Counted from the first letter of the stretch, positions 36,965 to 45,569 are shown. The stretch: DNA of 64,000 nt from Streptomyces sp. HSG2 (GCF_016598575.1 NZ_CP066801.1:682001-746000), one strand, 5' to 3'. Numbers and translations are program-made. The notes: generated from the letters alone by a model not told the origin.

Positions 36965-38064
36965 GTCGTCGCCTCCGCGCGCTTGCGGACCCAGGCGTTG
37001 AGCAGGGTCGCGAGGAGCAGCATCGCTCCGAGGAAGAAGGTGAACCATTCGGGGTTCCACTCCGCGAAGACGATGCCCTTGCTGGTCACACCGAAGATGA
37101 GCGCGCCGACGGCCGCGCCGACCGCGCTGCCGTGACCACCGGTGATCAGGCATCCCCCGATGACGGCGGCGATGATGTAGATCAGCTCGTTGCCGACCCC
37201 CTCGCCGGACTGGACGACGTCGTACGAGAAGAGCAGGTGCTGCCCGGAGAGCCAGGCGCCGACCCCCACCCCCATGTAGAGGCCGGTCTTCGTGCGGGCG
37301 ACCGGCACGCCGACCGCGCGGGCCGCCTCCTTGTCGCCGCCCACCGCGAAGATCCAGTTTCCGGCGCGGGTGCGCAGCAGGATCCAACTGGCGATGACGA
37401 CCAGCGCGAGCCACCACAGCACGGTGACCTTGATCCCGACCCCGCCGACGGTGAGCGTCGAGGCGAAGACGGCTCGGGCGCTGGGGAACCCCTCCATGTC
37501 GGCGATGCTCTTGGTGGAGACGGTTCCGCCGATCAGCTTGGTGAAACCGAGGTTCAGCCCGGTCAGCATCAGGAAGGTACCCAGCGTGATGATGAAGCTG
37601 GGCAGGCGGGTGCGGCTCAACAGCGTTCCGTTGAACGCTCCGATCGCCAGGGTGACGAGCAGCGAGACGCCCACGCCGACCCAGACGTTGGCGGTCATCT
37701 GGTAGCTGAACATCGAGGAGACCAAAGCCGCCGAGGTGACCAGGACCCCGGCGGACAGGTCGAACTCGCCGCCGATCATCAGCAAGGCGACCGGCACGGC
37801 CATGATCCCGATCGTCGAGGCGGCGTAGAGCACGGTGCCGAGGCTGGCGGCGCGGAGGAACCCGTCGGCGACGACCGCGAAGAACAGGAAGACGGCCACG
37901 GCTCCGACGACGGAGCCGAGTTCCGGACGTCCGAGCAGTCGTCGCGCCAGGGAGATGGGCAGAACCCTTTCGTCGTGGATCGCGACCGGGTCGGTGGCCG
38001 GCGCGGGCAGGTCCGGTCCGGTGGACGCCGGGGCTCCACCGGCGGCCTCGCTCCTCGCGGTCAT
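36961..38064 (-). CDS. Sugar ABC importer permease (ribose/FrcC type)
   Basis: A 367-residue integral membrane protein with about ten helices and the BPD_transp_2 hallmarks: [56 protein letters not shown] and [20 protein letters not shown]. Typical of CUT2-class monosaccharide importers, where a homodimer works with the ATPase. Starts at ATG 38064 overlapping the stop of the binding-protein gene by four bases. Confidence 0.94.
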   Translation of the reverse strand: MTARSEAAGGAPASTGPDLPAPATDPVAIHDERVLPISLARRLLGRPELGSVVGAVAVFLFFAVVADGFLRAASLGTVLYAASTIGIMAVPVALLMIGGEFDLSAGVLVTSAALVSSMFSYQMTANVWVGVGVSLLVTLAIGAFNGTLLSRTRLPSFIITLGTFLMLTGLNLGFTKLIGGTVSTKSIADMEGFPSARAVFASTLTVGGVGIKVTVLWWLALVVIASWILLRTRAGNWIFAVGGDKEAARAVGVPVARTKTGLYMGVGVGAWLSGQHLLFSYDVVQSGEGVGNELIYIIAAVIGGCLITGGHGSAVGAAVGALIFGVTSKGIVFAEWNPEWFTFFLGAMLLLATLLNAWVRKRAEATT

Positions 38065-39074
38065 CGTGTGCCCCGCCTCGTGTAGTCGGCGAGGGCGTCG
38101 GCGTCGTCCCCGGTGATGATCTGAGGACCCGTCAGGACGGGGCGACCACCGCCGAGGACGTCCGCGTTGTACTTGTACAGCCAGAGCAGGTCGACGGCCT
38201 GATAGCCCTGGAGATAGGGCTGTTGGTCGACGGCGAACCCCAGAGAGCCGCTCGCCAGTCCGTCGACGACCTTGGCGTTCAGATCGAAGGTGTCGATCTC
38301 CGCGTCGCTGCCCGTGCTCTCCTTGGCGATGACGGCGGTGTCGGCGTACGGGGCGCCGAGCGTGACGACGGCGTCCACGGCCTGGTCGGCCTGGAGCTCG
38401 GCCTCCAGGGCGGACTGCACGTCCGGCATGTTGGTGCCCTTCACGTAGAGCCGCTCGACCTCGCCGTCGAAGCGGTCCTCGACACCGTCGCAGCGCTGCT
38501 CGTGCCCCACGTTGCCCTGCTCGTGCAGCACGCACAGTGCGCGCTCGTGACCTCGTCGGTTCAGCTCCTCCCCGACGGCCTCCCCGGCGATCGTCTCGTC
38601 CTGACCGATATGGGTGAGGGCGCCCAGCTCCGCCGACACGGCCGATCCGGAGTTGACGGTGATCACCGGGATGTCCGCCTCGGCGGCCCGGGCGAGCGCC
38701 GACTTCAGGGCGTCGGGCTTGGCGAGCGAGACGATGATGCCGTCCACCCCCTTGTCCACGGCCGCGTCCACCAGCTGAGCCTGCTGCTGGGCCTCGGCGT
38801 CGTGGGAGTACAGGAAGTTGATGTTGTCCTTGACCGCGGCCTGCTCGGCACCGTTCTGCACGATGTCCCAGAAGGTGTCGCCGTCGCCGGAGTGCGTGAC
38901 CATGGCGAAGGTCCAGCGCGGCGTGTCGACCGCGGCCCTCCCCTCGGCCACCGCCGCCTCGCGGGCCTCCTCCGCACGCTTGCCGCCCGTACTGCTGCAA
39001 CCCGCCGCCGTGAGGGCGGTGAGGGACAGCGCGCCTGCCAGCGCGACGCCCCGCCAGGTCCGAAAACGTGCCAC
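38061..39074 (-). CDS. Sugar ABC importer substrate-binding lipoprotein
   Basis: A 337-residue periplasmic-binding-protein-1-like lipoprotein: signal peptide ending in the lipobox LTAAGC (Cys26), then [35 protein letters not shown] and [20 protein letters not shown]. The fold and partners indicate a CUT2 sugar or polyol; the exact ligand cannot be read. Start GTG 39074 has GGAGGA nine bases upstream. The operon order is binding protein, permease, ATPase, with a GntR regulator gene just upstream and two operator-like palindromes in the leader. Confidence 0.93.
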   Translation of the reverse strand: MARFRTWRGVALAGALSLTALTAAGCSSTGGKRAEEAREAAVAEGRAAVDTPRWTFAMVTHSGDGDTFWDIVQNGAEQAAVKDNINFLYSHDAEAQQQAQLVDAAVDKGVDGIIVSLAKPDALKSALARAAEADIPVITVNSGSAVSAELGALTHIGQDETIAGEAVGEELNRRGHERALCVLHEQGNVGHEQRCDGVEDRFDGEVERLYVKGTNMPDVQSALEAELQADQAVDAVVTLGAPYADTAVIAKESTGSDAEIDTFDLNAKVVDGLASGSLGFAVDQQPYLQGYQAVDLLWLYKYNADVLGGGRPVLTGPQIITGDDADALADYTRRGTR

Positions 39075-39096
39075 GAGCCCGTGTCCTCCTTGTGTG

Positions 39097-39110
39097 ACCG
39101 GTCGACCGGT
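39097..39110. promoter_or_regulatory. Perfect 14-bp palindrome in the importer operon leader
   Basis: ACCGGTCGACCGGT, 22 bp upstream of the binding-protein GTG and just upstream of its ribosome-binding site. Position suits repression of transcription or translation initiation; the binding protein is unknown. Confidence 0.45.
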
Positions 39111-39302
39111 GATGATCAGTGCTCCCGCGCGGGTCGGGCGCACCCGCCACGCGACCGGCGCGGGCGGGCGTCCGAGGTCGCCTCCGGGGGCCGTCCCGGC
39201 GACCGGTGGCGCCTGAACCGCCGCGGCGAGCACCGCCGCAAACGCCCCATTCTCCGTCATGGGAGCGGCACACGGACAGTCGGTGCGACGACGCCGGGCA
39301 TT

Positions 39303-39332
39303 TGTCCGGACATAGATGCCCGAGGTGTCCGG
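39303..39332. promoter_or_regulatory. Candidate GntR operator upstream of the sugar importer
   Basis: The perfect palindrome TGTCCGGACA (39303-39312) and a half-site TGTCCGG (39326-39332) occur between the GntR gene and the importer genes. A near copy, TGTCGGGACA (40190-40199), lies upstream of the GntR gene. HutC-type GntR proteins bind short palindromes of the GT..AC kind. Confidence 0.45.
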
Positions 39333-39366
39333 CGAGAACGCACCTCCGCCCCGGTGGCGATCCCGT

Positions 39367-40131
39367 TCAGATTCGCGCCAGCACCTGGAAGTCGAAGGAG
39401 TGCCGGGACGGCCTGTAGGCGTGCGCGCCCGACTCGACCGGTCGCCCCGTGACGTCGTAGGTGGTGCGCCGCATCGTGAGCAGCGGGGCGCCCTCGCTCT
39501 CGCCGAGCCGCCGAGCCTCCGCCTCGGTGGCGGCTCGCGCGCCGATCGACTGGTGAGCACGGTGCGGCGTGATCCCGGCGTCCCTCAGGAGCCGGTACAG
39601 TCCGGTGCTCTCCAATCGACGGGTGTCCAGATCGACGAGGCCGGTCGGCAGGTGGTTGCGGAGGTAGGCCAGGGGCTCGCCGTCGGCCATGCGCATCCGC
39701 TCCAGCCGGTGGACCTCGCTGCCCGCGGCCAGCCCGAGGGCGGCGGCCACCTCCTCGCTCGCCGGGACCAGGGCACTGACCAGGACCGTGGTGGTCGGGT
39801 CGCGACCGGCCGCCGTCAGCTCGTCGTAGAGTCCGTTCAGCTCGGGCGACCGTCCGGCCCGCGCGTGCACCACCTGGGTACCGACTCCCCGGCGACGCAC
39901 CAGCAGCCCCTTGTCCACCAGGGACTGGATGGCCTGCCGCACGGTGGGGCGGGACAGGCCGAGCCGTGCCGCCAGGGCGATCTCGTTTCCCAGCAGGGTG
40001 CCCGGGGTCAGCTCGCCCCGCCCGATCGCCGTCTCCAGCCGCTGCGCCAGTTGGAAGTACAGCGGCACCGGACTGCCTCGATCCACACCGAGGTCGAGCC
40101 GCGCCGTCGGGTCCACGTCCGGTTTCGACAC
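39367..40131 (-). CDS. GntR/HutC-family transcriptional regulator
   Basis: A 254-residue regulator: N-terminal winged helix (LYFQLAQRLETAIGRGELTP, ALAARLGLSRPTVRQAIQSL, VRRRGVGTQV) and a C-terminal UTRA effector domain ending in FQVLARI. UTRA domains of this class bind sugars or their phosphates. It precedes a CUT2 sugar importer on the same strand, so it is the probable local repressor. GTG 40131 begins VSKPDVDPTARLDLG; the longer upstream frame is Arg-rich and unlikely. A TGTCGGGACA palindrome about 60 bp upstream suggests autoregulation. Confidence 0.92.
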   Translation of the reverse strand: MSKPDVDPTARLDLGVDRGSPVPLYFQLAQRLETAIGRGELTPGTLLGNEIALAARLGLSRPTVRQAIQSLVDKGLLVRRRGVGTQVVHARAGRSPELNGLYDELTAAGRDPTTTVLVSALVPASEEVAAALGLAAGSEVHRLERMRMADGEPLAYLRNHLPTGLVDLDTRRLESTGLYRLLRDAGITPHRAHQSIGARAATEAEARRLGESEGAPLLTMRRTTYDVTGRPVESGAHAYRPSRHSFDFQVLARI

Positions 40132-40189
40132 ACCGTGAGCGTAGCCTCGCGCGGGAACGGCAGGAAGTCCAGGCGTTCTATCGTCCGTA

Positions 40190-40199
40190 TGTCGGGACA
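40190..40199. promoter_or_regulatory. Candidate GntR autoregulatory site
   Basis: TGTCGGGACA, one mismatch from the TGTCCGGACA palindrome upstream of the importer operon, located about 60 bp before the GntR start codon. Confidence 0.4.
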
Positions 40200-40276
40200 A
40201 CCTCCGCGAGGGAGGACGACGGCCGCCCCGCCCCCGCGTCCTCCGGCGGCGAGGCCGGACCGGCCCGCCGCGGCGG

Positions 40277-41236
40277 TCAGCGCCGGCGCTCCACCCCGTC
40301 CGACATCCGCTCCGGCCCCCCACCCGTGACCGGCACGTGTTCGAGCCAGTGCGGGCGCTCCCGTCGCGAGCGGGCCGCGCGACGCTTCTCCTCCGCCACG
40401 CGCTCTTCACTGGTGGGGAAGCCGCCGGGGAGCCAGTGCGCGGATCCGAGGACGCGCGCGTGCAGGTGGTCCACGTAGGCGCGGCGGACCTCGTCCGGGG
40501 TCGCCGGGCCGGAGTCGGTCGCCAACCACCCGTCGGGGACGGCGGCCGTCACCCGGCTCAGCAGTTCGCGGGTGACCAGGGGGGCCAGTTCGGCGTCGGC
40601 GGCCCGCACGTCGGGGCCGTAGCGTCCCAGGGCATGGTGCCTCAGGTCGTACGCCCTCAGCGGGTCGGCGTCCTCCCAGCGATGGTGGAAGACGAGGGCG
40701 GCTCCGTGGTCGATCAGCCACAGGCGCGGTCGGACGATCCCGCGCATCGGCCAGACCAGGAGGTTCGGACTGTGCACCGTGCGATCCACGTTGGCCGTCA
40801 GGGCGTCGAACCAGACGATCCGCCCCGCGGAGAGCGGATCGACGGGGAAGCCCTCCGCGAGGTCGGGCGTGAAGTCCCCGGCCCCCGGCAGGAAGTCCAT
40901 CCCCAGGTTCACGCCGGAGCTGGCCCGGTGCAGGCGTCGGACCTCCTCGTGCGGCTCCCCCTCCGCGATCACGGGGTCGAAGCGCACCAGCACCAGCTCC
41001 GGGAAGCGAAGCCCGAGGGCGCGCGCCAGCTCCCCCACGATCACCTCGGCCGCCAACGCCCTGCGCCCCTGCGCGGAGCCCGTGAACTTCACGACGTAGG
41101 TGCCCAGGTCGTCAGCCTCGACGACGCCGGGGACGGAGCCCCCGGAGTGCAGCGGTTCGACGTAGCGGGTCGCGGAGACCTCTCTCAACATCTCCCCGGA
41201 CCGATCATCGGCTCGCCCTTGGCTTCCATGCTCCAT
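40277..41236 (-). CDS. HipA-like kinase-fold protein
   Basis: A 319-residue protein resembling the HipA_2 group of the HipA/phosphatidylinositol-kinase fold: LREVSATRYVEPLHSGGSVP, GTYVVKFTGSAQGRRALAAE (nucleotide-binding Lys), IVWFDALTANVDRTVHSPNL (catalytic loop with Asp and Asn) and LWLIDHGAALVFHH (metal-binding Asp). Actinobacterial members are usually without a HipB antitoxin, as here; no toxin role is implied. The start is uncertain: homologues begin close to MLREV (41191), ATG 41236 has GTGGGAG just upstream, and an ATG at 41287 is also in frame. An IS607-type element lies directly upstream and may have separated the gene from its original promoter. Confidence 0.75.
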   Translation of the reverse strand: MEHGSQGRADDRSGEMLREVSATRYVEPLHSGGSVPGVVEADDLGTYVVKFTGSAQGRRALAAEVIVGELARALGLRFPELVLVRFDPVIAEGEPHEEVRRLHRASSGVNLGMDFLPGAGDFTPDLAEGFPVDPLSAGRIVWFDALTANVDRTVHSPNLLVWPMRGIVRPRLWLIDHGAALVFHHRWEDADPLRAYDLRHHALGRYGPDVRAADAELAPLVTRELLSRVTAAVPDGWLATDSGPATPDEVRRAYVDHLHARVLGSAHWLPGGFPTSEERVAEEKRRAARSRRERPHWLEHVPVTGGGPERMSDGVERRR

Positions 41237-41299
41237 GCTCCCACCGCCGTTGCTCAGAGCCTCGGCGGCTCTCAGCATTTCGGGCATTTCGTCCCGGAA

Positions 41300-41435
41300 G
41301 GTCCGTCACATCACCAGAGCGTGAGGGCTTCGGCTTGAGTACGGTCTCTCGTTTCCCTCTGCCGCTGGTGCGGCAGGGTTGCGCCACCCGCCCCTGCCCG
41401 CCTCCGCCTCGCGGCGGGGGCGGGTGGCGCGGGTC
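41300..41435 (-). ncRNA. Putative omega RNA scaffold at the tnpB 3' end
   Basis: Within the last ~130 bases of tnpB are a perfect 14-bp stem (41381-41394 with 41417-41430) enclosing a small hairpin CCGCC-GCGA-GGCGG with a GNRA loop (minus strand), followed by a second perfect hairpin CTGCCGC / GCGGCAG with a 4-nt loop (41359-41376). Omega RNAs are made from this part of IS605/IS607 elements. Boundaries are approximate and transcription is not shown. Confidence 0.45.
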
Positions 41436-42769
41436 TCACGGTCGGCTCCACGAGGCTTCGACACCCGCTTGGGGGTGTCCTGGTCTGCGGCCACTCCGGT
41501 ACCAGTCACGCAGGCCGCCGCGAGGGCGGCGAGGTTGAGCGCGGCGTTGTCGTCCCGGTCGACGACCAGGTGGCAGGCGTCGCATTCGAAGGTCCGCACG
41601 TGCAGCGGCAGCTTGGCTTTCACTCCGCCGCACCCGGAACAGGTCTTCGAGGAGGGGTACCAGCGGTCCGCCACGATCATGCGGGTGGCGTGGCGCTGAC
41701 GGGTCTTGTAGGTGAGCCGGCGGCGGATCTCCCCGAACCCGGCATCGGCGATGCGGCGGGCCAGACGCCGGTTGCGGAGCATCCCGGCGACGTTGAGGTC
41801 CTCGACCACGACGGTGCCGTACTCGGCGGCCACGGCCGTGGTGAGCTTGTGCAGGGCGTCCTCGCGGAGGTTCGCCACCCGGTGATGCACGCGGTTGCGG
41901 GCCGCGTTGGCCTTCTCCCAGCGGCGGGACGGCCTCTGCCCGGTGCGCCGGTCGGGGCCCTGCCGCCTGGACACGGTCCGGGAGGCGCGGCGCAGCTGCG
42001 CGCGGGCGGCGTCGTAGTGGCCCGGGTTCGCGACGGTGCGGATCTGGCCGGTGCTGTCGGCCAACACGGCGAGGGTCTTCACACCGAGATCGATGCCGAC
42101 TGCCGCATCCGGGCGAGCCACGCGCACGATGTCACGCTTGACCTCGACCTGGAGGGAGGCGAACCAGCGTCCGCGCTCGTGCCGCACGGTCGCGGACAGG
42201 ATCCGGGCTGTCCCGGCCTGGACGCGGCCGAGGAGCTTCACCATCGGCTCGTGGGTGCGCAGCGTGCCGAGCCGGGGGAGGGTGACGTGCCGGCCGTCGG
42301 CGTCCACACGGATGGTGCCCGTGGTGAACCGGCAGGAAAGACGCGCCTTGTGCTTCGACTTGAACCGGGGGACGCCCATCCGGGCGCCCTTCCGCTTGCC
42401 GTTCTTCGACTTCGCGTAGTTGCCGAACGCGGCCGACGCGTTCGCCAGGCCGGTGGAGTACGCCTCCTTGGAGTTCTCCTCCCACCAGGCGGCGAACCTG
42501 GGGTCGGTGTGCTTGGCCTCGTTGAACGCCTTCCGCAGCGACGGAAGCGACCACGGCCGCCACTCGGTCGGCGACTCCTCGGGGATCCCGTAGGTCTCCT
42601 CCGCACGGCGCTGCCACCACGACGCCGTCACCCAGCCCACAGCCCTGTTGTACGCGGCCCGCGCGGCACCGCAGTGCGAACGCAGCGCGGCCTCCTGGGT
42701 GGCGTTCGGGTCCAGGGCGAACCGGAACGCCCGCACCACGAACCCGGGCCGCGGCTGGAACTTCTTCAT
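41306..42769 (-). CDS. tnpB: TnpB, RNA-guided nuclease of IS200/IS605-IS607 elements
   Basis: A 487-residue TnpB: OrfB_IS605 N-terminal region (REFALDPN-like start, here FRFALDPNATQEAALRSHCG), RuvC-I with Asp227 in VGIDLGVKTLAV, RuvC-II with Glu323 in VVVEDLNVAGM, a zinc finger with Cys377/Cys380 and Cys396/Cys399, and RuvC-III VDRDDNAALNLA (Asp404-407). All catalytic positions are intact. The family cleaves DNA guided by an omega RNA read from the element's right end, which favours element retention. After RuvC-III the protein has a 75-residue low-complexity tail encoded by highly structured DNA, as expected where tnpB and the omega RNA overlap. ATG 42769 overlaps the tnpA stop. Confidence 0.93.
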   Translation of the reverse strand: MKKFQPRPGFVVRAFRFALDPNATQEAALRSHCGAARAAYNRAVGWVTASWWQRRAEETYGIPEESPTEWRPWSLPSLRKAFNEAKHTDPRFAAWWEENSKEAYSTGLANASAAFGNYAKSKNGKRKGARMGVPRFKSKHKARLSCRFTTGTIRVDADGRHVTLPRLGTLRTHEPMVKLLGRVQAGTARILSATVRHERGRWFASLQVEVKRDIVRVARPDAAVGIDLGVKTLAVLADSTGQIRTVANPGHYDAARAQLRRASRTVSRRQGPDRRTGQRPSRRWEKANAARNRVHHRVANLREDALHKLTTAVAAEYGTVVVEDLNVAGMLRNRRLARRIADAGFGEIRRRLTYKTRQRHATRMIVADRWYPSSKTCSGCGGVKAKLPLHVRTFECDACHLVVDRDDNAALNLAALAAACVTGTGVAADQDTPKRVSKPRGADRETRATRPRREAEAGRGGWRNPAAPAAEGNERPYSSRSPHALVM

Positions 42770-43341
42770 TCGGCGTCCTCGCCGGTCGCCACGGCCACCG
42801 CGCGAGCGGCCCGGTTCCTCGCCGCCCGCCGCCCGTACAGGCGGGCGCACATCGACGTGAGGACTTCGGTGATGTCCCCTACGAGGTCATCGGCGGTCTC
42901 GGTGGGGTCGAGGACGACCAGACGCCGCCCGGACGCCGACAGGACCGCTTCGAGGTGCTCGACACCGAACCGGGCAAGCCGGTCGCGGTGCTCGACCACG
43001 ATCACCGCGGCCCGGGGGTCGGACAGCACCCGGCGCAGCTCGCGCCGCCGCCCGTTCAGCCCCGAACCGACCTCGGTCACGACTTCAGCGACCGGCAGGC
43101 CCAGCCCCGTGGCCGCTTGGACCACGCGGGCCACCTGCCGGTCAAGGTCCGCTTTCCGGTCCGCCGAGGACACCCGGCAGTACGCCACGACCCGTCCGGA
43201 AGCCTCCGGGGTGGGCTCGTCGACCAGCCATGTACCGGATGGCGTCTGGCGGACCGGGACCGGCATACGGCCCTCTTTCGCCCACACCCACGCGGTCTGG
43301 TAGTGCACGCCATTGCGTGCCGCCCACTCGGAAAGCTTCAC
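42766..43341 (-). CDS. tnpA: IS607-family serine recombinase (transposase TnpA)
   Basis: A 191-residue serine recombinase with an N-terminal MerR-like helix-turn-helix (LSEWAARNGVHYQTAWVWAK, residues about 3-25) and a catalytic domain with the nucleophile in YCRVSSADRKADLDRQ (Ser58/59), VTEVGSGLNGRRREL and VVEHRDRLARFGVEHLEAVL. This order, DNA-binding first and catalytic second, is diagnostic for IS607 rather than for resolvases. Its stop overlaps the tnpB start by four bases. It should catalyse excision and integration of the element without terminal repeats. Confidence 0.94.
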   Translation of the reverse strand: MKLSEWAARNGVHYQTAWVWAKEGRMPVPVRQTPSGTWLVDEPTPEASGRVVAYCRVSSADRKADLDRQVARVVQAATGLGLPVAEVVTEVGSGLNGRRRELRRVLSDPRAAVIVVEHRDRLARFGVEHLEAVLSASGRRLVVLDPTETADDLVGDITEVLTSMCARLYGRRAARNRAARAVAVATGEDAE

Positions 43342-43600
43342 ACGATCAAGATAGCGGCTGAGAAAGGATGAGATTCACTGATGTGTCACGCAACAGTTGT
43401 TAACCCCCTCCGGCGAGGAGTCCGCGAGCGGGCCCCGCCTCGGCCGCGGCCTCCGAGCCGTGCACCACCGTAACCGAACGTGACGGACCGGGAAGGTCGA
43501 GGCGTGGCGTACCGAAACGATCGGACCCCGCGACGCGACACCGGCCCGGACGGCCGCCCGCCCGTCGACGACTCCCGGGACGAGAACACCGCCCACCCAA
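43342..43600. other. Intergenic region left of the Zur-like site
   Basis: Includes the putative left end of the IS607 element (to about 43390) and then about 210 bp without a credible gene on either strand. Confidence 0.4.
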
Positions 43601-43624
43601 CATGAAACGACATCCGTTTTCATG
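43601..43624. promoter_or_regulatory. Zur-box-like palindrome upstream of rpmF
   Basis: CATGAAACG-ACATC-CGTTTTCATG: inverted arms of nine bases, one carrying an extra base. The TGAAA...TTTCA halves recall actinobacterial Zur boxes, although the spacing is wider than the usual 7-1-7 form. It ends 40 bp before the rpmF GTG and TATCGT (43625-43630) next to it could be the -10. Confidence 0.55.
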
Positions 43625-43664
43625 TATCGTTCGGGCGTCCCGTTCGCAGACCCCGGAGGATCCC

Positions 43665-43844
43665 GTGGCCGTTCCCAAGCGCAAGATGTCGCGCAGCAAC
43701 ACCCGTCACCGTCGTGCGCGGTGGAAGGCAACCCCGCCCCAGCTGGTCACCATCACGGTGGACGGCGTGCCCTACCGGGTGCCCCAGCGGCTGGCCAAGG
43801 CCTACGAGCGTGGCCTGCTTCGCCCGGAGGGCCGAGCCGCGTGA
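43665..43844 (+). CDS. rpmF: 50S ribosomal protein L32, probable zinc-independent paralogue
   Basis: A 59-residue L32: [20 protein letters not shown], then [20 protein letters not shown]. The zinc ribbon cysteines of ordinary L32 are absent (there is no Cys at all), which marks it as the C-minus paralogue made under zinc starvation to free zinc from ribosomes. GTG 43665 has GGAGGA four bases upstream. It is coupled to a COG0523 GTPase gene (GTGA overlap at 43841) and preceded by a Zur-like palindrome, all consistent with Zur control. Confidence 0.92.
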   Translation: MAVPKRKMSRSNTRHRRARWKATPPQLVTITVDGVPYRVPQRLAKAYERGLLRPEGRAA

Positions 43845-45031
43845 ACCACGCCCCGCCCTCGTCGCCGCTGCCCGTCACGGTCCTGTCGGGCTTCCTCGGC
43901 GCCGGCAAGACCACCCTGCTCAACCACGTCCTCGGCAACCGAGAGGGCCTGCGCGTCGCGGTCATCGTCAACGACATGAGCGAGGTGAACATCGACGCCG
44001 CGCTGGTGCGCGGCGGCGAGGCGGCGCTGTCGCGAACCGAGGAGCGTCTGGTCGAGATGACCAACGGGTGCATCTGCTGCACCCTGCGCGACGACCTGCT
44101 GGAGGAGGTGGACCGGCTGGCACGGGAGGGGCGCTTCGACTACCTGCTCATCGAGTCCTCCGGCATCTCCGAACCGATGCCGGTGGCCGCGACCTTCGCG
44201 TTCGCTCGCGACGACGGTGCCACCCTGGGCGACCTGGCCCGACTGGACACGATGGTCACGGTCGTGGACGCCGCCGGGTTCCTGCCGGAGTTGGCCGGCG
44301 GGGACGAGTTGATCGCGCGCGGCCTGGACCAGTACGAGGGCGACGAACGCACGGTCAGCGACCTGCTGATGGACCAGGTCGAGTTCGCCGACGTCATCGT
44401 CGTCAACAAGCTCGACCTGGTCGACGCCGCGTCGGCCGACCGACTGCGGGCCGCTCTCACCCGACTCAACCCCGCCGCCCACGTGGTGTCGTCCGTGCGG
44501 GGCCGCGTTCCGGTCCGCGAGGTCCTGGGCACCGGTCGCTTCGACCTGGAGCGGGCACAGCAGGCCCCGGGGTGGGTGCGGGAACTCAACGGCGACCACG
44601 TCCCCGAGACCGAGGAGTACGGCATCTCCTCGACCGTCTTCCGCTCGGCGACGCCCTTCCACCCCGAGCGACTGTGGACGTTCGTGACCGAGGGGCTGGA
44701 CAGCGGCGCCTACGGACAGGTGCTCAGGTCCAAGGGGTTCTTCACCCTGGCCAGTCGACCCCGTGTGACGGGACTGTGGTCCCAGGCCGGATCGGTGGCG
44801 CGCTTCGAGCCCTCCTCCGCGCGTGACGCCGACAGCCCGCACGCTCAGGAACTCGTCTTCATCGGGACCCGCCTGGAGGCCGAACCGCTCGGCGCGGCCC
44901 TGACCGACTGTCTCGTACGGCAGGGCGAGAGGCTCCCGACGCGGGACCCCTTCCCCGCATGGGGCACCTACGGCTTCGACGAGGACTGCGCGCACGAGGC
45001 CGACCCCCTCGCGGCCGTGCCGGGGCACTGA
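43841..45031 (+). CDS. COG0523/CobW-family GTPase, probable zinc metallochaperone
   Basis: A 396-residue G3E-family P-loop GTPase: Walker [15 protein letters not shown] near residue 18, the metal-binding motif [12 protein letters not shown], switch [16 protein letters not shown]-type guanine motif [10 protein letters not shown], and a C-terminal CobW_C domain. The CxCC motif, the position after a zinc-free L32 gene and the His-rich protein that follows argue for zinc delivery (ZigA/YciC type) rather than cobalamin synthesis. Start GTG 43841 overlaps the rpmF stop. A strong terminator follows. Confidence 0.92.
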   Translation: MNHAPPSSPLPVTVLSGFLGAGKTTLLNHVLGNREGLRVAVIVNDMSEVNIDAALVRGGEAALSRTEERLVEMTNGCICCTLRDDLLEEVDRLAREGRFDYLLIESSGISEPMPVAATFAFARDDGATLGDLARLDTMVTVVDAAGFLPELAGGDELIARGLDQYEGDERTVSDLLMDQVEFADVIVVNKLDLVDAASADRLRAALTRLNPAAHVVSSVRGRVPVREVLGTGRFDLERAQQAPGWVRELNGDHVPETEEYGISSTVFRSATPFHPERLWTFVTEGLDSGAYGQVLRSKGFFTLASRPRVTGLWSQAGSVARFEPSSARDADSPHAQELVFIGTRLEAEPLGAALTDCLVRQGERLPTRDPFPAWGTYGFDEDCAHEADPLAAVPGH

Positions 45032-45035
45032 GGCT

Positions 45036-45078
45036 CCGGGCCGGACGGTGGTCGCAGCCACGGCACCGTCCGGCCCGG
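45036..45078 (+). terminator. Strong terminator after the COG0523 gene
   Basis: Perfect 15-bp inverted repeat (45036-45050 with 45064-45078; core GGGCCGGACGGTG) and a 13-nt loop, 5 bp after the stop codon. Confidence 0.88.
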
Positions 45079-45252
45079 TACGGCACACGCGCCTCGTCCA
45101 GCGTCGCTCCGGCGCGGGTCGAGGCGCGCCAGGGCGCGCGAGGTGTCACCGGCGGGCGGGCTCCGGCGCTCGGTCGTACGATGCACGTGGTACGGGGTAC
45201 CCGGAGAGGTGTCAGGCCCCGCGGGCCGGGGCAGCACGAAGGAGAGCACCCG

Positions 45253-45555
45253 ATGACCACCGAGACGGCGCACCAGCCCCACCACGATCACCCCCACCGA
45301 CACGCCCAGGGCTGCGGTCACGTGGCGGTCCCGCACGGCGACCACACCGACTACGTGCACGACGGCCACGTCCACCGGACGCACGGCGACCACGTGGACG
45401 AGTGCGTGCACCCGGACCACTCCACGCACCCGGCGCACGATCACCGTCACGGACAGGGCTGCGGTCACGTGGCCGTCCCGCACGGCGACCACACCGACTA
45501 CGTGCACGACGGCCACCGCCACGCCGAGCACGAGGGGCACTGGGACGACCACTGA
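45253..45555 (+). CDS. Histidine-rich metal-binding protein
   Basis: A 100-residue protein made largely of His, Asp and Gly. It contains two copies of a 20-residue unit, GCGHVAVPHGDHTDYVHDGH, 49 codons apart, joined by HVHRTHGDHVDECVHPDHST and ending HAEHEGHWDDH. The unit contains one Cys each and many His, suited to holding several zinc or nickel ions. Following the zinc-type GTPase it probably stores or hands over zinc. No signal peptide, so cytoplasmic. ATG 45253 has GGAGAG upstream. It lies after a terminator, so it needs its own promoter; I see TACGAT (45177-45182) but no good -35 or second Zur-like site. Confidence 0.85.
   Translation: MTTETAHQPHHDHPHRHAQGCGHVAVPHGDHTDYVHDGHVHRTHGDHVDECVHPDHSTHPAHDHRHGQGCGHVAVPHGDHTDYVHDGHRHAEHEGHWDDH
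45307..45516 (+). repeat. Internal ~60-bp duplication in the His-rich gene
   Basis: The stretch starting at 45307 recurs at 45454, about 62 bp nearly identical (one difference seen near position 20 of the unit). Low divergence at synonymous sites suggests a recent duplication or gene-internal conversion. Confidence 0.85.
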
Positions 45556-45569
45556 CGCCGCCGGGGCGC

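Larger units (their letters stand above)
41290..43390 (-). mobile_element. IS607-family insertion sequence (tnpA + tnpB)
   Basis: A complete two-gene element: serine recombinase TnpA followed by TnpB, overlapping by ATGA. IS607 elements have no long terminal inverted repeats or target duplication, so ends are only approximate. Imperfectly related sequences GTCACATCACCAG (about 41297) and CTGATGTGTCAC (about 43378) flank the genes in inverted orientation and may be near the ends. Both genes look intact. It sits between a HipA-like gene and the zinc-response region. Confidence 0.8.

Noticed and set aside
40277-41236. HipA-like gene as part of a toxin-antitoxin pair
   Set aside because: No HipB-type HTH gene is adjacent; the upstream neighbour is an insertion element and the downstream one a GntR regulator of sugar uptake.
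45290-45545. CRISPR-like direct repeat in the His-rich gene
   Set aside because: Only two copies, lying in frame inside a good coding sequence; no spacers and no cas genes.
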